From NCBI GenBank assembly GCA_022575985.1, contig JAKSXM010000231.1, positions 8,496,501 to 8,560,500 on the forward strand: a stretch of DNA of 64,000 bases, written 5' to 3'. The position numbers and the translations under genes are program-made. Position 1 is the first letter of the stretch, and each line of letters starts with the position of its first letter. This document shows positions 33,645 through 45,726 of the stretch, one piece after another. Under the pieces are notes generated by a model. It was given only the letters and a program-made list of their open reading frames with translations, had not been told where the DNA came from and did not search any database. The DNA is from Anagrus nilaparvatae (lineage: Eukaryota > Arthropoda > Insecta > Hymenoptera > Mymaridae).

Positions 33645-33700
33645 ACTTTTTGTGTATCCCTTCCCTTGGGGGTTATTCTCTTAAGTCTAATTTTTCTTTG

Positions 33701-33913
33701 TCTTCCTCTTAAAGGGTTTTGTCGGTAAAGCAGCAAGGTCTCGAGAAACAATTAATAATTTTTCCGGAAAAAACTGGGGTTAATCTTTCTTGAATCTAAT
33801 TAAACTATAATTTTGAGTAGTTTATGCAAATCAACCTCTTATTTTTCCGGAAAAATCATTAATTGTTTCTCGATACCTTACTGCTTTACCGACTAAACCC
33901 TGTAAGAGGAAGA
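33701..33913. mobile_element. MITE, about 213 bp, arms of about 65 bp
   Basis: The left arm (TCTTCCTCTTAAAGGGTTTT, GTCGGTAAAGCAG, GAGAAACAATTAAT, TTTTTCCGGAAAAA) mirrors the right arm (TTTTTCCGGAAAAA, ATTAATTGTTTCTCG, CTGCTTTACCGAC, AAACCCTGTAAGAGGAAGA). It lies between LINE B and the piggyBac-like foldback. No target-site duplication was resolved. Confidence 0.8.
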
Positions 33914-33933
33914 GAATGAAAAATTTGACTTAA

Positions 33934-34866
33934 CCCATTAGCGCCGGGGCGACCATGTCACTGACCCGTGGATTTTCGCTTAGAAAACGGGTAAAAAAAT
34001 GATTTTTTTTTAAACTTAAAGTCTTCCCTTACTAAAAAGGCCTTGCTTTACAAGATTCTGGGGTCAGATTTATAATATTATTGACCGTTAATTAAATATG
34101 CTGGCTCAAAAAAGACAAAAATTCAATTATTTGTATACGGTTTTAAATTGTAATTTTTTTTTTTTTCAAGTTTAGAAAGACTAAATAAATTATATTTTTG
34201 TATTGTTTATGTTTTCTTTTAGTAGAAACTAAAAAAAAAATTCAAGATAGCGGATTTAGCAAATGATTATAATTCTGACGAGAATTCTGATAAATACTCC
34301 AGTCAAATTGCGGAGAGTTGATGTTTAGTTACTGGCCGGCATAAGCTTTGGTCTATTATAGGTTTTTAGGGTCGCTGATCAATAATATCAGGGACTTTTT
34401 TTTGATAAATTATTATTTCACCCCAAAATTTGTATACAGCAATCTAAAAACCGTATTATAAATCAAATCTTATGCCGGTCAGTAACTAAACATCAACCCT
34501 CCGCAATTTGACTGGAGTATTTATTAGAATTATAATCATTTGCTAAATCCGCCATCTTGAATTTTTTTTTTTCAATTTCTACTAATAAAAAACATAAATA
34601 ATACAAAAATATAATTTATTTAGCCTTTCTAAACTTGAAAAAAAAAATTACAATTTAAAACCGTATATTAATAATCGAATTTTTGTCTTTTTTGAGCCGA
34701 CATATTTAATTGTGGTCAATAATATTAAAAATCTAACCCCAGAATCTTGTAAAGCAAGGCCTTTTTAGTAAAGGAAGACTTGAAGTTTTAAAAAAAATCA
34801 TTTTTATACCCGTTTTCTAAGCAAAAATCCGCGCGTCAGTGGCATGGTCGCGCCGGCGCTAATGGG
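33934..34866. mobile_element. piggyBac-like foldback MITE, 933 bp, TTAA target sites
   Basis: TTAA (33930-33933) is followed by CCCATTAGCGCCGG; the other end reads CCGGCGCTAATGGG and is followed by TTAA (34867-34870). TTAA target duplication and ends starting CCC are hallmarks of the piggyBac superfamily. Nearly the whole element is one palindrome centred at about 34400, with matching segments such as GACTGGAGTATTTAT and TAAAGCAAGGCCTTTTTAGT on both arms. It has no coding capacity and would need a transposase in trans. Confidence 0.88.
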
Positions 34867-34879
34867 TTAAGAGAATTAC

Positions 34880-37800
34880 CCCCCTTTTATATAATCATAT
34901 TCGCTCTGCAGGTAAGCGTGTCGATTTAAAAATCTATCATAGCGTTATTGGTTGTAGGTAAAACTAGTTTCTCGGGGTTTTTCATGCAAAACAGTATATA
35001 TCATTCAAAAGACAAGCAGGCCTAAAAAGAAAAACTTTCTTATCTTAAAAATTTATTTACCGCCAATTTCAAAATAATAAAAATATAATTTAGATCAAAG
35101 GAATTTATTCGAATCTTATGAAAAGCTCAATATATTTATATTAAATATTTTAATTTTTTTTGGTAATTTTTTCTTTGCAACATCTCATTTAATTAACATC
35201 ACATTCTTCCTTTTTTTTCAAATCATTATAACATTTTTCAGATATCAATAATATTTAATAAGTATTTGTGAAAAAATTACCTTGTTTCTCTATTTTGGCC
35301 TAAATTCAACTCCAACATACAGTACAAATTAAATTTATTCAAGTCTACATGGTGAAATTAATTTACCATGTAATTGTTTAAAAATTTAACAAATTTAATA
35401 TTATTTAAGGTAATAATTACTTTTACATAAATTAATTTTAACTTGTTTTTTTCTTAATTAATAAATTAAAAGAATTAAAAGATGTGAATTTCATCTAAAT
35501 GGTATATAGTGGCCCTAGGCGGGAAAATTAAAGAATGGCCCAAATCGCACGTAAATTACGAGGCGAAGCCAAGGATGGTAAACTGCGATTTGAATCTTTG
35601 ATTGCTTATGGCCAAGGTTATACAAAATTTTTTTGGGATACATTGAGCCGCAGTACAAACAAATATTTTATGAAATACACTATAATTGAATTGCGTTATT
35701 ATTTCTGGATTTTAGATTTTCCTATATAACAATGAGCATTGAAATTAATTTTGCTAAGTCAGCGTTGCGCCGTATCTATGAGCATTCAATAAAGCATTTA
35801 GTTTGGGTTCCTACTTGACCGTATACCTGTGTGTTTAATTATCTGTCCAATTAATTTTTTTATTTAAAATTTTGTTTCAGTGATATCTTTGGAAGTAGTA
35901 CAGAATAATGCGGTTTTTTCACAAAAGTAGAAAAATCTTGTGCAGCATTACGCAGGCGATCATCCCCGGAACTCATACCAGCTTGTTATTCTCATGGTTT
36001 AATTAAAGTATGCAATGCCACCATGCACTTAAACTTTGTTGGTGGTTGATTGACATGGAATTGAATTTACTGGTACAAGAGTCAGGGGTACAAGGATTGT
36101 GGTAAGCTCAAATCTGTTTATATTTATGAATACAAGCACCTGAAAATTATCTAATTGTATTTCTTTATTTCTTATTAATTTACTTACTTATTCAACTAAC
36201 CATTATGATTATATCTAGTAATAGACAGAATACAAATAGATTAATGTTTTGTTCTCAATGGCTTCCCTCTAGGCAGGTGAAGTAAAACAGACTAGATTTA
36301 AACCTCCATTTTCTGCTATTTTTATTATTCCTTTAAACCTTTTTATGAACAGCTTTAACAAATCCAAGATATCTTTTCCAATATTGTGAAAAATAAACCC
36401 ATAAAGTTTAAGCCAACAACAGGCAGCATAAATAAGGTTTGGGCGGTGCCTCCTCAGTTATTCCAATAGGAAAACAAATTTTCCTCCTAATATCTTTCTC
36501 AGAGGCAAAGTTACCGTTGGAGTCAGTCCTTTTAGCTGTAGTACGTTTTTGTTCTCTTATTTAAATTTAATTTATAGTATTTTAGAAAAATTTGTTAAGA
36601 TCGATTAATAATCCATTAATATTTAATCCACTAACTTAAATTAAGAAAAAAAGATACGAGTATGATTTAATTCTAAGCCTTTTTCAGTTTAAAAACAAAA
36701 ATTAAAGTGTTATTTGTTAGCCAAGTATAAATAAAGTTGAAAAGATCATATACTAGAGAAATATAAGTATTAGCAACTTCAATGCAATATGCGATGCTAT
36801 ATAAAGTAAATGAGTCCTACTGTATTATATGTGGTAAGACTGTAAGAAGTAACAATAATATTGCAAAGTAACAATAATATTGTAAATAGACAAAAAATGT
36901 TGGAATTTAAATGACAACAACCAATTTGTTAAAATGGAACATGGAAGAGTGCTTGCTATGAGCTATATAAATAACAGTGTTACCCACATTGTACATTTAA
37001 AAGATGCTAGGAGACTTCTTTTCACTTTTTTAAGGTACAGGTTTTTTGACCTTACTTTTGGTTATTCAATTAAGAACTTTTACAAGTTGTTGGAGGTTAT
37101 CCTGACTAGAAGCAGTTGCATCTATATACGTTGATAAAAAAGTTTTTCTTTATTACTCAAAACTAAAATTTTTGTGCAATTCTCAACTCCTAGGGCCAAC
37201 ATTTTTTCTACTTATTGCAAGCACAGAACTTTTTCCTGCAGGAAAATTTCGAAAGCAGACGCTGTGTGTGCACGTGCATCACCACACAAAATACATAGCT
37301 ATATACACGCACTTAACAAAATCAGACTAAACATTAATGATTTAAGCTTAATTTTACCTTTATTTTTTAATTTTTTTACCTTAATTAAGATAGCAACTCA
37401 CTTTACCACTATAGAAAATAATTCACAAACCTAATTCAAATTGTAAAGTAAATCTTACAGTAAATTAATGTCAAACGCAATTTCCAGATGTTATTCCTTC
37501 TGATAGTTCAATTTCTATAAAAGTATTATTTGTTGAATTTTTGAATCATTCAATCCTACAAGGACAGATGTTCTAACTTCTGGCTGAAAAAACGTTAACT
37601 TGATTATATAAATCCAACAGTAAGCATCAGGTAACAAATTGTAGTTAATGATGTATTTGCTGTGATATTGAAACTTCTAAAGCAAATGCTAATGAACAAG
37701 CAAAATAAAATTTTAAATTTAAATTCAATATTAATTTATTTGTGAAAATAGGCACACACAATATGAAAAGAAAAGTTACTTGATAAAGTTGCTTCATAAA

Positions 37801-39010
37801 TTGAATAAAGATAAAATTTTTTCTTTTTTAATGAAATAGCACAAAGCAAGGTAATTGTTATATCAATCCAAGTTTCATCTGGTTAAAAATGTCAAGACCA
37901 AGCGGCAGTTCTAGTACTTTTGTATAAAACTATTTTTTCCTGGTGAAATAAAAATTGCTTTCTTGAGTAACTCCACGTTGTTAGATATCATTACCTTAAA
38001 ATTCTTTATAAAATCAATAATCTAACATTAAAAACTCTACAGTTCTATTATAAAAAAAAATTATAAAAAAAAATACCTTAAATAATTTCATGCAATGATA
38101 CATGAAACTTTTATTTGTAAACTGTCTTATGCTTCATTAGGACAAACTTTTTTGAATTTTAATACATTCTTGATCAATCTCCAAGTACAAAAGCACAGTA
38201 AAAAGAAAATTTATTTTCTAAATTAAAAATATAACCTAAAAAATTTTAATAATAATATAATGATTCATTGATTATCTATGATTAAATGATATTTACAAAT
38301 ATCACGTATTTACAAATATTTCGATGTCATTGTCTGTAACATTTTTCTTATTTTTTTTATAATAAATATAAATATGTTTCAAATGTGAATTATAAATTGG
38401 ATTAGAGTATGGTAAAGATTTGGAGTTTAACACATACTGTACACATGTAAACAGAAGAGTTTATAAACTATTTAAATATTTTAAATTTGAACTTTTTAAT
38501 TTAGAAAATTTTTACAAATAAATATTAAATATATACCCGAAAAATTTTAAAAAACATTATCCAATAACAATTTGGTTGGAAGCATCGTTATAATAAAAAA
38601 AATTTCTTTTTTTTTAATTTTTTGAAATTTTCAAACCAATTCAATTTGCAAATTAACAAGTATGAAAATTTCTTATTTTTGAAAAAGATAGATTTACGAT
38701 AAGGCTATTTAAAATGACCAAAGGCAATAAGAGGAAGTGAGATAAATGTTAAATTTAATGACACTTGCGCACACGGATTTATACATTGTTGACAATTTTC
38801 TTTATATCTCTTACGAAAACGAAATTCAATAATTTTGATCTAATATTTATCATTTATTAACCTTTAATTTCTTTAATTTAAATTCAATAATTTAATCAAA
38901 TTAATAAACATTTGTGGTATAATTTGTTTATAACAATTTGGTTAAAAATTATTTAATAATATAAATATTTATCAAGGTCATAGTTTATAAAAATCGAAAA
39001 TAAGTGTGAA
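34880..39010. other. AT-rich stretch, no convincing gene
   Basis: Contains the MITE-like fragment near 35.5 kb. Segments around 35.9-36.1 kb and 36.4-36.5 kb are less AT-rich and could be old coding or repeat debris, but no domain could be read in any frame. Frames such as 36934-37134 and 37174-37434 carry no signature. Confidence 0.45.
35497..35610 (+). repeat. Partial copy of the 53.4-kb MITE end
   Basis: TATAGTGGCCCTAGG, AAAGAATGGCCCAAATCGCA, CGTAAATTAC, GAGGCGAAGCC and AAACTGCGATTTG match the left end of the element at 53.41 kb. The right half is missing. Confidence 0.7.
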
Positions 39011-39016
39011 TATAAA

Positions 39017-41012
39017 ATGGTTAACTATTGCAATGTATGTGGTGTAAGGCAAAAGCCTTTTACAAATCAAGAGTTAACATTTCACAGGTGAATTTAAAGA
39101 ATTGTGAGTTTTTTATTTATTTATTTTAGTGAATTTAAAAATTGAGAATTATTATAACCTGTACATTTGTTTAGAATTCCAAAGGTAGATGACATCCAGT
39201 TCAAAAAAGGGACAAATTTGTTGAACAAAAGTGGGAAACGGATCACAAAAAATTTCACAATATGTAGTGATCATTTTGATGAACACTTGGATTTTGAAAT
39301 AAAACAATCAAGAAGGTATTTGAAGAAAACAAGTTTGCCCAAGTACATGCCTACAAAAGGATCAATAACGTAAACTGAATCATTTTATATTTTTTTTTAC
39401 TTATTAATTAAAATAAATTTTTAGGATAATTCTTAAACCAACTTCTTCAACCCTTGTAACTAATGAAAAATTTTCTGAATTAATGCAACAAGGACCGTAA
39501 GTTCTATAAAACAATGTTTTAACCCCTTTTTGAAATTAATTTAAACAAAAATTTTAAAAATACCATTTTAGAATTTTCGATATTTTCTTAATATTAAAAT
39601 TTTTTTTTGGCCTACTTTTATATTTTTTTAATTGCGATGAACGTGAGAGTAATTTTTTTTAATTCCATCAAAAAATTTTGTTGAAAATAAAAGAAACTGA
39701 TTTACAAATTTTTTTGTTTCTGTATCTTCCAACTAACATTCAATAAATAAATTTAATTATTTTAAATGAAACAGAAAAAAATTATCAGAAGAAAGTCAAA
39801 ATATATCGGATGATATGAATGTGGAATTATTGGGTGGTGATTTAATTATTTCTCAAAAATTACCAGAAGACGGACCAATTGTAACAGCTGATATAAATAT
39901 GGAATTATTGAGTTCTGATCTACATGATTCTCAATTGATGGAATCAATTGAAATTGAAAAGGTTTGTGATATTGAGGAAAATTTTTACTCATCATTGTCA
40001 ACTAAAAGAACAAATGACATCTCTTTTGCTATTCAGCATGAATAGTAAGTTTCATAAATAATTTATGTAAAATTTTACTTTTAAGCAATAATATTTAATT
40101 ATGTTCAAATTTCTTTAGTAAAAATAAGGAAGTAGTTTTAAATACAAATCATGTAAACCAAAACAAATTAATTTACGATGACAATATTAACAAGGAATTG
40201 TTATTAGATGAATTAAAGGAACAAGAACCGTAAGTTTTATAAAACAATGTTTTAACCCCTTTTTGAAATTAATTTAAACAAAAATTTTAAAATTCCCATT
40301 TGAGAATTTTCGATAGTTTGTTAATATTAAAATTTTTTTTTGGACTACTTTTATATTTTTTTAATTGCGATGAACTTGAGACCAATTTTTTTTAATTCCA
40401 TCAAATGATTTTGTTGAAAATAAAAGAAACTGATTTACTAATTTTTTGTTTCTGTATCTTCTAACTAACATTCAATAAATAAATTTAATTATTTTTAATG
40501 AAAGAGAAAAAAATTATCAGAAGAAAGTCAAAATATATCGGATGATATGAATGTGGAATTATTGGGTGGTGATTTAAATATTTCTCAAAAATTACCAGAA
40601 GACGGTTCAAATGTAACAGCTGATATAAATGTGGAATTATTGGGTTCTGATCTACATGATTCTCAATTGATGGAATCAATTGAAATTGAAAATGTTTGTG
40701 ATATTGAGGAAAATTTTTACTCATCATTGCCAACTAAAAGAACAAATGACATCTCTTTTGCTATTCAGCATGAATAGTAAGTTTCATAAATAATCTGTAA
40801 AAAATTTTACTTTTAAGCAATTATATTTAATTATGTTCAAATTTCTTTAGTAAAAATAAGGAAGCAGTTTTGAATACAAATTATGTAAACCAAAACAAAT
40901 TAATTTACGATGACAATATTAACAAGGAATTGGTGTCAGATGAATCCCATATTTGTCAATTTAAAAATTTTATTAAAACTAAAAGCAATTGTGATATTGA
41001 ACAGTTAAAAAG
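39017..41012 (+). CDS. THAP-domain protein with duplicated internal exons, 5' part
   Basis: ATG at 39017. Seven exons join in frame: 39017-39087, 39175-39369, 39425-39496, 39775-40044, 40119-40229, 40507-40776 and 40851-41012, all GT-AG. Residues 1-58 carry the THAP C2CH zinc finger: Cys5 and Cys8, FHRIPK, then Cys54-SD-His57-F. The usual central Trp is not seen. THAP proteins bind DNA and many derive from P-element transposases. Exons four and six (270 nt each) encode near-identical acidic blocks starting KKLSEESQNISDDMNVELLG; exons five and seven also match. The apparent stop after QHE in exons four and six is avoided by splicing inside TAT. The reading ends at a donor (GTGAGT), so a 3' part exists; a candidate exon near 43368-43451 has compatible phase but is unproven. 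Confidence 0.82.
39497..40960 (+). repeat. 733-bp tandem duplication inside the THAP gene
   Basis: Unit 39497-40229 and unit 40230 to about 40960 both start GTAAGTT-TATAAAACAATG and contain the same intron, a 270-nt exon, a second intron and the start of the next exon. Differences are few and spread over exons and introns, so the duplication is recent. Confidence 0.93.
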
Positions 41013-41261
41013 GTGAGTTCATGGGTACTGTATTTATATGAAATATCCAAAGTTCAGCTTGCATATATTTATAGATCTTGAATGAATAATATTCATATTT
41101 TTTTTATTATAGACTATAAAATTCTTAGGGATGTTATATAATTATTTATGAATTTCTGAATTGTATCTTAAAGCCTTTTTTTTTAAATTATTTAATTCAT
41201 CTTGAAATTTGATCAATATAAAATAAAAAAAAATAAATATAAAAGCTAGTATATATATAAA

Positions 41262-42227
41262 TCTTTAATTATGTGTGTGTGTGTGTGTCCGAACGCGATA
41301 AACTAGAAAATGATAAAAGCTACAGACATAGGGTTTACGGCAAAAGACGGCAAAAATTACGGGTCAAAACATAGGCTAAGTTTTATTTCGATTAAAAACG
41401 ACAAAAAATTTTTATGTTGAAAAAACTGAATTTTCAAGAAAAAAATTTTTATCAAATTTTCAAAAAAAAACAAAAAAAAACTGAAAACCGAGGGAAAATT
41501 TTTTTATCAAAAAGAATTTCATTCGATTTGGGCATATTTTTTACGTATCCACCTAAATTTTTAAGCTAATCGGCTCGATCTGTCAAAAGTTACAATCATT
41601 TTTCAAAAATTATAAAAATTTAGGACTAATCCTATATATATATATAATGTTGAAAATACTGAATTTTCAAGAAAAAAATTTTTATAAAATTTTAAAAAAA
41701 ATAAAAAAAACAAAAAACTGAAGAAAAATTTTACTATCAAAAAGAATTTCATTCGATTTGAATATATTTTTTACGTATCCACCTAAATTTTCAAGGCTAT
41801 TGGTTCGATCTGTCAAAAAATACAATAATTTTTCGAAAATTATAAAAGTTTAGGACTAATATTATATATAATTCTAATTTTTATCAGTCACTTATGTAGT
41901 AACTGAATATAGTAACTAAAAGAAACTTGAACAGCTATTATCATCAGGCAGAACCCTAGAATGGATAGTCGAGGGAAACAACGACTGTTTGTGGATCCTA
42001 TGAAAGGGTAGCGAAGCTTTATATTGCTGATCACTAATTATCAGTCTGGGTTCGTACGCCCATAATTTTTATGATTCAGTAAATTTTAGGGTAAAAAAAG
42101 GTTATTTTACAAAATGTTGAGTAACATAAAACAACACATTTTTGGAAAAATAAAGTCGCAGGGGTCCAGGGGGGCGCAGCCTCCTTGGTGGCTGCCGGGG
42201 CGAGCGAAACGAGCCGGAGGCAGCTAG
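41262..42227 (+). mobile_element. Helitron-like non-autonomous element
   Basis: Starts TCTTTAATTATGTGTGTG after an A. Ends with a GC-rich hairpin (GGCGAGCGAAACGAGCC, 42200-42214) about 9 bp before CTAG, which is followed by T. A 5' TC, a 3' CTRR preceded by a hairpin, and A/T flanks are Helitron features. The interior has two copies, of about 230 bp, of a segment beginning GTTGAAAA-ACTGAATTTTC and ending AGGACTAAT. No Rep/helicase frame is present. Confidence 0.5.
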
Positions 42228-42239
42228 TATATATATAAA

Positions 42240-42380
42240 TCTTTAATTATGTGTGTGTGTCCGAACGCGATAAACTAGAAAACGATAAAAGCTACAGACA
42301 TAGGGTTTACGGCAAAAGACGGCAAAAATTATGGGTCAAACATAGGCTAAGTTTTATTTCGATTAAAAAATTTTTATGTT
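42240..42380 (+). mobile_element. Truncated second copy of the Helitron-like 5' end
   Basis: TCTTTAATTATGTGTGTGTC, CCGAACGCGATAAACTAGAA and ACAGACATAGGGTTTACGG repeat the start of the element at 41262. Similarity stops near 42380, so the copy is 3'-truncated or a tandem head fragment. Confidence 0.6.
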
Positions 42381-43671
42381 GAAAAAATCGCAAAGAATTA
42401 TAAAAAAGCTAAGGCTTTTTTATTTCAGGCACGATCACATTTATTGAGTATTTTCTCTTTAATAACCTTGATGGGATCCACATTCTCATAAATTGAAAAC
42501 TATTATTTATTATTTACAGTATTCATAAATAATTATTTAAATAAAAGTTTTTATCTGCATTAATAAAAATAATAGAGTTTAGATTATTCTAATTTTTTTT
42601 TCACCATAGCAAGATCGTTTTCTAAAGATTCTTATATAATAATTTACTAAAGTATGCTGAGAAAATATAAAATTTAAGTTTCTAAATTTGATTAAAATAT
42701 CTGAATCTTCAAATATATATTAATCTTTCTTAATTCTGAAAAAAATCAAAGTATAATTTTAATTTTCCATATTCTTTAAAAATAATATATTAACATTTTT
42801 TTAATTACCTAAATCAAATTCTACCTGCGTGCCTTAATATATTAATTTTTATCTGAGAAAAGATAATAACAAATTTGTTAACAGCAATGTATGCTTATTG
42901 TAAGGTAATTAAAAGTCAATACTGCTGAAAAACAAGTATTAGTTTAAATTTGAGTACTTAATTTAATAGAACTTACTGTATCATCTTTTTAAAAATTTTG
43001 CATAAAAATAATAATTAAAAATAATATAAATTTACAAATTTATATAAGATTATTTATTATTTTTATCCACGTTTTTAAAAAAATAGTAAAAAAAGTTTAA
43101 AAAGTTGTTTTAAATTACGCGCTTAAATTTAAACTAGAAGACTTTAAGTATTATAGTTAGGTTAGTCCAGGGTTAGTCTGCTAGTCGACTGCGCTAGATT
43201 AATGGCTGTGTTTATAAATTTGTTATTATTTTTTTCAGATATGTTTTTAATTCTTTGAGTGGATATAGTTAAATAAACAAAAGTTTGATTCAGATAAGTA
43301 TAAAAAGTTTTAATATTTTTTTTTAATTTATGTAAAGAACGTAATTTCTTTGTTTTTATTTTTCAGCATTAGAATTGTGTTTATGGCAATACATATTATA
43401 CAAGTGATAATTAAAATGATGTTTCCAAATGCATTTGTTAAGTTATCTTTTCAAGTAATATTTTAAGTGTGTTATATATGTACTAAATTTTATTTTTATT
43501 TCTCTAGTTGTTACTTATATTTGCTTTTTTTTAGGGTTTTTAAGTTCATTTTTTGGCACCAGGAATCAGTATTTTTGTGATTAGCTGACAACAAACAGAA
43601 TGAAGCTTAGTTGAATTGAAGAAAGCACAACTAGATGCTGTAAAACAAGCTTTGAACCAAGCTTCTTTTTT
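42381..43671. other. AT-rich stretch, possible THAP-gene intron
   Basis: No domain recognised. A segment after TTTTTCAG at 43367 is open and in phase with the last THAP exon, but is hydrophobic and featureless. The assignment is weak. Confidence 0.3.
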
Positions 43672-44166
43672 ATTCAACGAGTTGTTCTAGAAAATTACTA
43701 ATTTTAGTTAATTTTTAGGTATTATCGGAAATCAGTTTTTTGGACATTTATCTGCAAGGACTTGATGAAATCACTTGAAATTGAAATCCATGAAACTAGA
43801 TCTGATTTAAAAAAATTTGGTCTAAGGGATTTTTTATTCATCGAGTTGTTCCAGAAGTTTACTATTTTTAGTTCATTTTTAGGTAACGGAAATCAGTTTT
43901 TTGGACATTTCTCTGCAAGGACTCGATGAAATCACTTGAAATTGGAAACCATGAAACTAGATCTGATTTTAAAAAATTTGGTCTAAGGGATTTTTTATTC
44001 ATCGAGTTGTTCCAAAAATCTACTATTTTTAATTCATTTTTAGGTATTTTAAACCAGTTTTTTGGACATTTCTCTGCAAGGACTTGATGAAATCGCTTGA
44101 AATTGAAAACCCTGCAACTAGATCTGGTTTCAAAAAATGTGGTCTAAGGGATTTTTGATTCATCGA
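43672..44166. repeat. Tandem array, about 162-bp unit, 3 copies
   Basis: Units begin near 43674, 43838 and 43999 with TTCATCGAGTTGTTC. Each includes CAGTTTTTTGGACATTT, TCTGCAAGGACT and TTTGGTCTAAGGGATTTTT. A fourth start at about 44160 is immediately lost. Confidence 0.9.
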
Positions 44167-44349
44167 GTAGGTTCTGAGATCTTGAGGATACACTTTCTCG
44201 AACATACATCCCTACACACACCAAGGCAATATAAGCATTTAGAGGCATCGGAATGACCTGGGGACCAAATTTCTCCATGAATTAGACAATTTAGAAACTT
44301 TTCCGTTTTTTGACCTGGCAAACTTATAAGGCACGATTTCATCTATGTA

Positions 44350-44898
44350 TTGCATACATAGGGTGATCGTGCCTAAAAATTTCGAAAAATTACGTATCCG
44401 ATTGAGAAATCCTTTACAAACGATAATTTTAGATATTCGTACTTTTATAGGAAAAAATTAAGTATTACGTCCTAAAATAAAAAAAATTTTGGCGTTTTTT
44501 GTATTTTTTGGCGACAAAAATTTTGAGAAAAAAATTTTGAAAAAATTAAGTATCAGGTCCAAAAAATTACTATAAACGATATTTCTAAAACTAGTACTTC
44601 CACAGAAATAAATCAAGTACTGCGTCCAAAAGGAAAAAAAAAATTGTCATTTTTTGTATTTTTTGGTGAAAAAAATTTTGAGAAAAAAATTTTAAAAAAA
44701 TAAATTATAAGATTCGAGATATCGAGTAAAAACAATACTTCTAGATATCAGTACTTTCATAGAAAAAAATGAGGTATTACATCCAAATTAAAAAAAAAAA
44801 AAAGTACCTCGAGATATTTTGGTAAAAAAAATTTTGAAAAAAAAATTAGGTCTTAATGTCGTGTTGGCTGTGAAATATCACCGGTTACAGTCCAACAT

Positions 44899-44931
<33 letters not shown>

Positions 44932-45570
44932 TACAGACTTTTTTTAAAAACCGGGTTTTTAGCTTCCTGAGGTCTCAAAACGTGCTTATATGCCAAAATA
45001 TCGAAAATCAAAATTTCACCTATCACAAAGGTTCCTCTATGAGGAACCAAAAAAAATAGTTTTTTTTTATTTTGTTTACGCAAAAAATATTAAGAAAAAA
45101 ATTTTCAAAAAATTGAGTATCAGATTCGAGATATAGAGTAAAAACCATGCTTATTTTCAGATCCAAAAAATTGACTCCAAAGGATATTTCTAAAACTAGT
45201 ATTCCCACAGAAAAAAATCAGGTACTACTTTCAAAAAGGAAAAAATATTGCTGTTCTTTTATTTTTTTAGGCAAAAAGTTTTGAGAAAAAAAAGTTCAAA
45301 AAATTAAGTGTCATATTGGAGATATCGAATAATAACCATATTTTTAGATATTGGTTCTTTCATAGGAAAAAATTAGGTACTATATCAACAAAAAAAAATA
45401 TTGCTGTTTTTTTATTTTTTTTTTTTTTATTTCGAAAAAAAAGTATCAGATCCAAAAAATTACTATAAACGAGGTTCCTAAAACTAGTACTCGCATAGAA
45501 GTAAATTAGGTACTACGTCCAAAGAGAAAAAAAATTTGGTATTTTTTGTATTTTTTTATGACAGAAATTT
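44350..45570. repeat. Degenerate tandem repeats, about 150-160-bp unit
   Basis: Phrases like AGGTACTACGTCCAAA followed by an A-run, TTTTTGTATTTTT and GAGAAAAAAATTTT recur at about 44457, 44607, 44768, 45215, 45373 and 45505. The array is interrupted at about 44860-45050 by other sequence that includes the microsatellite. Confidence 0.7.
44896..44935. repeat. Microsatellite (ACAT)n followed by (AC)n
   Basis: Five or so ACAT units run directly into about eight AC units. The peptide read from the opposite strand here (repeated Val-Cys, Tyr-Val) is a by-product. Confidence 0.9.
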
Positions 45571-45726
45571 AAAATGAAAATTATACTTACGATAAATTAT
45601 AATGTTGTATCTATTAAAAAATTTTATTCAAATACATAATGAATCATGAAACTTTTTAACATATAGAAACTAATGGATTATTTTTGCGTGAAGCGCAGTT
45701 GCATCTTGTTTTTAATTTAAAAAGAT

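Noticed and set aside
36360..36540. Less AT-rich stretch that looked like an exon
   Set aside because: Each frame ends quickly and no family motif was found; splice borders are not convincing.
43368..43451. Candidate 3' exon of the THAP gene
   Set aside because: Phase fits and an acceptor and donor exist, but the peptide is featureless and the intron would contain repeats and a Helitron-like element; not strong enough to annotate.
44853..45083. 76-codon frame with repeated Val-Cys and Tyr-Val
   Set aside because: Translation of the ACAT/AC microsatellite.
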